7,482 nucleotides of DNA from positions 19,211 through 26,692 of the forward strand of contig DIYM01000010.1 in the NCBI GenBank assembly GCA_002429045.1. The letters are read 5' to 3'. A model generated the notes under the pieces. The model was not told the DNA's origin, searched no databases, and saw only the letters and a program-made list of their open reading frames with translations. The translations under genes were made by a program, and so were the position numbers. This DNA is from Phycisphaerales bacterium UBA6054 (GTDB lineage: Bacteria; Planctomycetota; Phycisphaerae; Phycisphaerales; UBA1924). This document shows positions 5,782-7,482 of the stretch, piece after piece; position 1 is the stretch's first letter; each line of letters starts with the position of its first letter.

Positions 5782-7409
5782 CACTCGAACCTCAACGACT
5801 TCACCGGGTCCATGCGCGCACTCCGCAGCGCCGGGATGAAGGCGCCCAAAACGCAGGTCAGCACCCCGGCGACAAACACGATCAACGCCTTCACGGGCTC
5901 GACCTCACGGGGGATCTCCACGAAGTAGTACACACGCGGGTCCCAGATCTCCAGGTTGATCGTGACCGGGCTGCCCCCGAACCAGCCCGACACCGCCGTG
6001 AGTTGCCTGCTCAGCCACGGGCCCAGGCCGCCCCCGAGCCAGTCGTGGATCGCGTTGATGTTGGTCACGATCAGCCAGCCCGCGCCCACACCGAGCGTCG
6101 CGCCGACGGTGCCGATCGCGGCGCCGTACCGCAGCCACAGCCACGCCACCCCCGCCGTGCTCGCACCCAGCGCACGCAGGATGCCGATGTCGCGGGTCTT
6201 CTCGCTGATCATGGACCAGAAGATCGCCAGCACCAGGAACACCGTGGTAAAACAGATGATCCCGAAGATGACGAGCACCAGGGCGGTTTCCTTCTTCACC
6301 GCCGCGATCATCGTCCGGTTGCGGTCTTCCCATGTCGCGATCTGGATCGCGAAGGGGTCGGGAACCTCGCCCCTGTGATCGGCCTCGAACGATTCGTAGA
6401 TCTCCTGCGCGATCGCCCGGACCTCATCGGGCGTTGTCCCGTCCACGCCTCGGATCAGGACCGTGGTCACGCGGGCGGGGTCAACGACCTCTGCCCTGGG
6501 CAACGCGGGGCGGAGTTGCCCGGTGTCGGGATCGACCTCATAGTCGAACGCCCCGCCGGCGGCATCCGGATCGACCCGCCTCGCCTCGTCCATCCGCAGC
6601 ATCTTCTGGATGGTCTCACGCGGCGCGATCAGCGTGTTCGAGTCGACCTCGTAGATCCCGCTCTGGAACTCGTTCGCGATGGGCATGACACGCGACACGG
6701 GATCGGTCGGCTTGCCCGTCGAATCGAGGCTGAGCAGGGTGATGCTCACCGAGCCGTTCCGCGGCATGAAGGTGTCGATCGATTGGAGATCCCCGGTCGG
6801 GGTGTTCCGGGTCGGGTTCAGCGGCAGATAGATCCCGCCCGACGTCCGGAAGTTCAGCCCGGTCACCTCGATGCCCAGGATGCCCGCGGGGAGCACGAGC
6901 CCGGTGTCCGGGTCGGGGCGCTCCATCGCCATGCCCTGGGCGAGGTAGCGATCGAGGACGGGCCTGTTCTCTTCACGGATCCGCAGGTCCCGGCGTCCCT
7001 TGTCCTTGCGGGCGGGCTCGTCGAGCGGCCTCCACCAGAGCGTCTGGCCGAAGCCGGTCACGCGGGTGTAGCTGGCGACGTCCACCCCAGAAACCTGGAT
7101 CAGTTCGACCCGGTCGTCGGGCAGTCGGACCATGCCGTAGGTCTCGATGACGGGGGCGGCGGCCTCGATCCGGGGGTTGTCCTCGAGGCGCTCGGACAGG
7201 TCCTCGTAATGGGCGAACCCGACGTTGGGCCAGGCGATGTACGCGTCGCCGATCAGCGTCCGCCCCGAGTTGAGCAGCGTGTTGAGGAACCCGCCCATGA
7301 CCGACCAGGTGATCAGGATGGTCGCGACCGAGAGCAGCACGGCCGCCATCGCGAGCAGCGGCATGAGCTTGCTGGTCAGATACCGACGGGTCAGGAGGGC
7401 TTGGTACAC
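5781..7409 (-). CDS. LolC/LolE-type (LolF-like) ABC transporter permease, FtsX domain
   Basis: The protein has 542 residues and is the membrane subunit for the adjacent ATPase. Topology is that of lipoprotein-releasing permeases: one N-terminal helix (about 17-40), a large periplasmic domain (about 41-370), then three helices (about 373-400, 425-448 and 506-528). Family motifs are W-E-D-R-N-R (360-365) before the second helix, E-K-T-R-D-I-G-I-L-R-A-L-G-A-S (403-417), the coupling helix that contacts the ATPase, W-D-P-R-V-Y-Y-F-x-E-I-P (489-500), and the terminal S-A-R-M-D-P-V-K-S-L-R-F-E. It is over 100 residues longer than a usual LolC or LolE. The extra length lies mostly in the periplasmic domain (about 120-310) and in a smaller stretch at about 453-480. 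With only one permease gene beside one ATPase gene, a homodimer like LolF is likely. The start is GTG at 7409 with no clear Shine-Dalgarno site. Cargo is inferred to be lipoproteins. Confidence 0.88.
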   Translation of the reverse strand: MYQALLTRRYLTSKLMPLLAMAAVLLSVATILITWSVMGGFLNTLLNSGRTLIGDAYIAWPNVGFAHYEDLSERLEDNPRIEAAAPVIETYGMVRLPDDRVELIQVSGVDVASYTRVTGFGQTLWWRPLDEPARKDKGRRDLRIREENRPVLDRYLAQGMAMERPDPDTGLVLPAGILGIEVTGLNFRTSGGIYLPLNPTRNTPTGDLQSIDTFMPRNGSVSITLLSLDSTGKPTDPVSRVMPIANEFQSGIYEVDSNTLIAPRETIQKMLRMDEARRVDPDAAGGAFDYEVDPDTGQLRPALPRAEVVDPARVTTVLIRGVDGTTPDEVRAIAQEIYESFEADHRGEVPDPFAIQIATWEDRNRTMIAAVKKETALVLVIFGIICFTTVFLVLAIFWSMISEKTRDIGILRALGASTAGVAWLWLRYGAAIGTVGATLGVGAGWLIVTNINAIHDWLGGGLGPWLSRQLTAVSGWFGGSPVTINLEIWDPRVYYFVEIPREVEPVKALIVFVAGVLTCVLGAFIPALRSARMDPVKSLRFE

Positions 7410-7425
7410 GCAGCGATGGTAGCGA

Positions 7426-7454
7426 CGGGCGGCGATCCGGGTTGCGGCCGCCCG
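7426..7454. repeat. Inverted repeat upstream of the permease gene
   Basis: CGGGCGGC (7426-7433) and GCCGCCCG (7447-7454) are perfect 8-base complements separated by 13 bases. It lies just before the permease start and could be a hairpin ending an upstream transcript, but no T-run follows on the minus strand. In such GC-rich DNA chance is a real possibility. Confidence 0.3.
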
Positions 7455-7482
7455 ATTCGGATCAGGGGCAGCCCGCGTTGAA

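Noticed and set aside
6003..7481. Plus-strand open frame (492 codons) opposite the permease gene
   Set aside because: Same reason: it mirrors a confirmed permease and its composition is a GC-driven artefact.
7462..7482. Possible end of an upstream minus-strand gene (six codons then TGA at 7464-7462)
   Set aside because: Seven codons are too few to support a gene; the next stop in any frame is expected by chance.

Overview
The window is GC-rich (about two-thirds G+C by eye). It carries five protein-coding genes, all on the minus strand, so transcription runs from high to low coordinates. Weak or absent Shine-Dalgarno sites, GTG starts, a single Lol-type permease and a DUF2339 membrane protein together suggest a Planctomycetota bacterium, perhaps of the Phycisphaerae type. 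This assignment is inferred from style and gene content. No marker gene is present to prove it.

Layout in transcription order. First comes a LolC/LolE-type (LolF-like) ABC permease at 7409-5781. It overlaps by one base (TGATG) a LolD-type ATPase at 5781-4966. After a 124-base gap containing a GC-rich hairpin comes an alpha/beta hydrolase with a complete catalytic triad at 4841-4023. It overlaps by four bases (GTGA) a GH3-family acyl-adenylating enzyme at 4026-2335. A 157-base intergenic region follows. It contains a very AT-rich island with a near-consensus sigma-70 promoter and a perfect 7+7 inverted repeat beside the -10 box. This promoter drives the last gene, a large DUF2339 polytopic membrane protein that starts at 2178 and runs off the left edge of the window.

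The first two genes should form an inner-membrane complex that uses ATP to extract lipoproteins (or a related lipidic cargo) for transfer to the outer membrane. One permease with one ATPase implies a homodimeric permease. The hydrolase and GH3 enzyme are translationally coupled and probably act on the same acyl compound: GH3 proteins activate a carboxylate as an acyl-adenylate and pass it to an amine, and the hydrolase could cleave a related ester, amide or C-C bond. Their substrate cannot be read from sequence. Whether they share the lol transcript is open. The DUF2339 gene looks like a separately regulated unit.

I found no RNA genes, mobile elements, CRISPR arrays or phage genes. The window looks like ordinary chromosomal backbone. 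The parts most worth a second look are the promoter/operator island at about 2197-2273 and the hydrolase-GH3 pair beside a Lol exporter.
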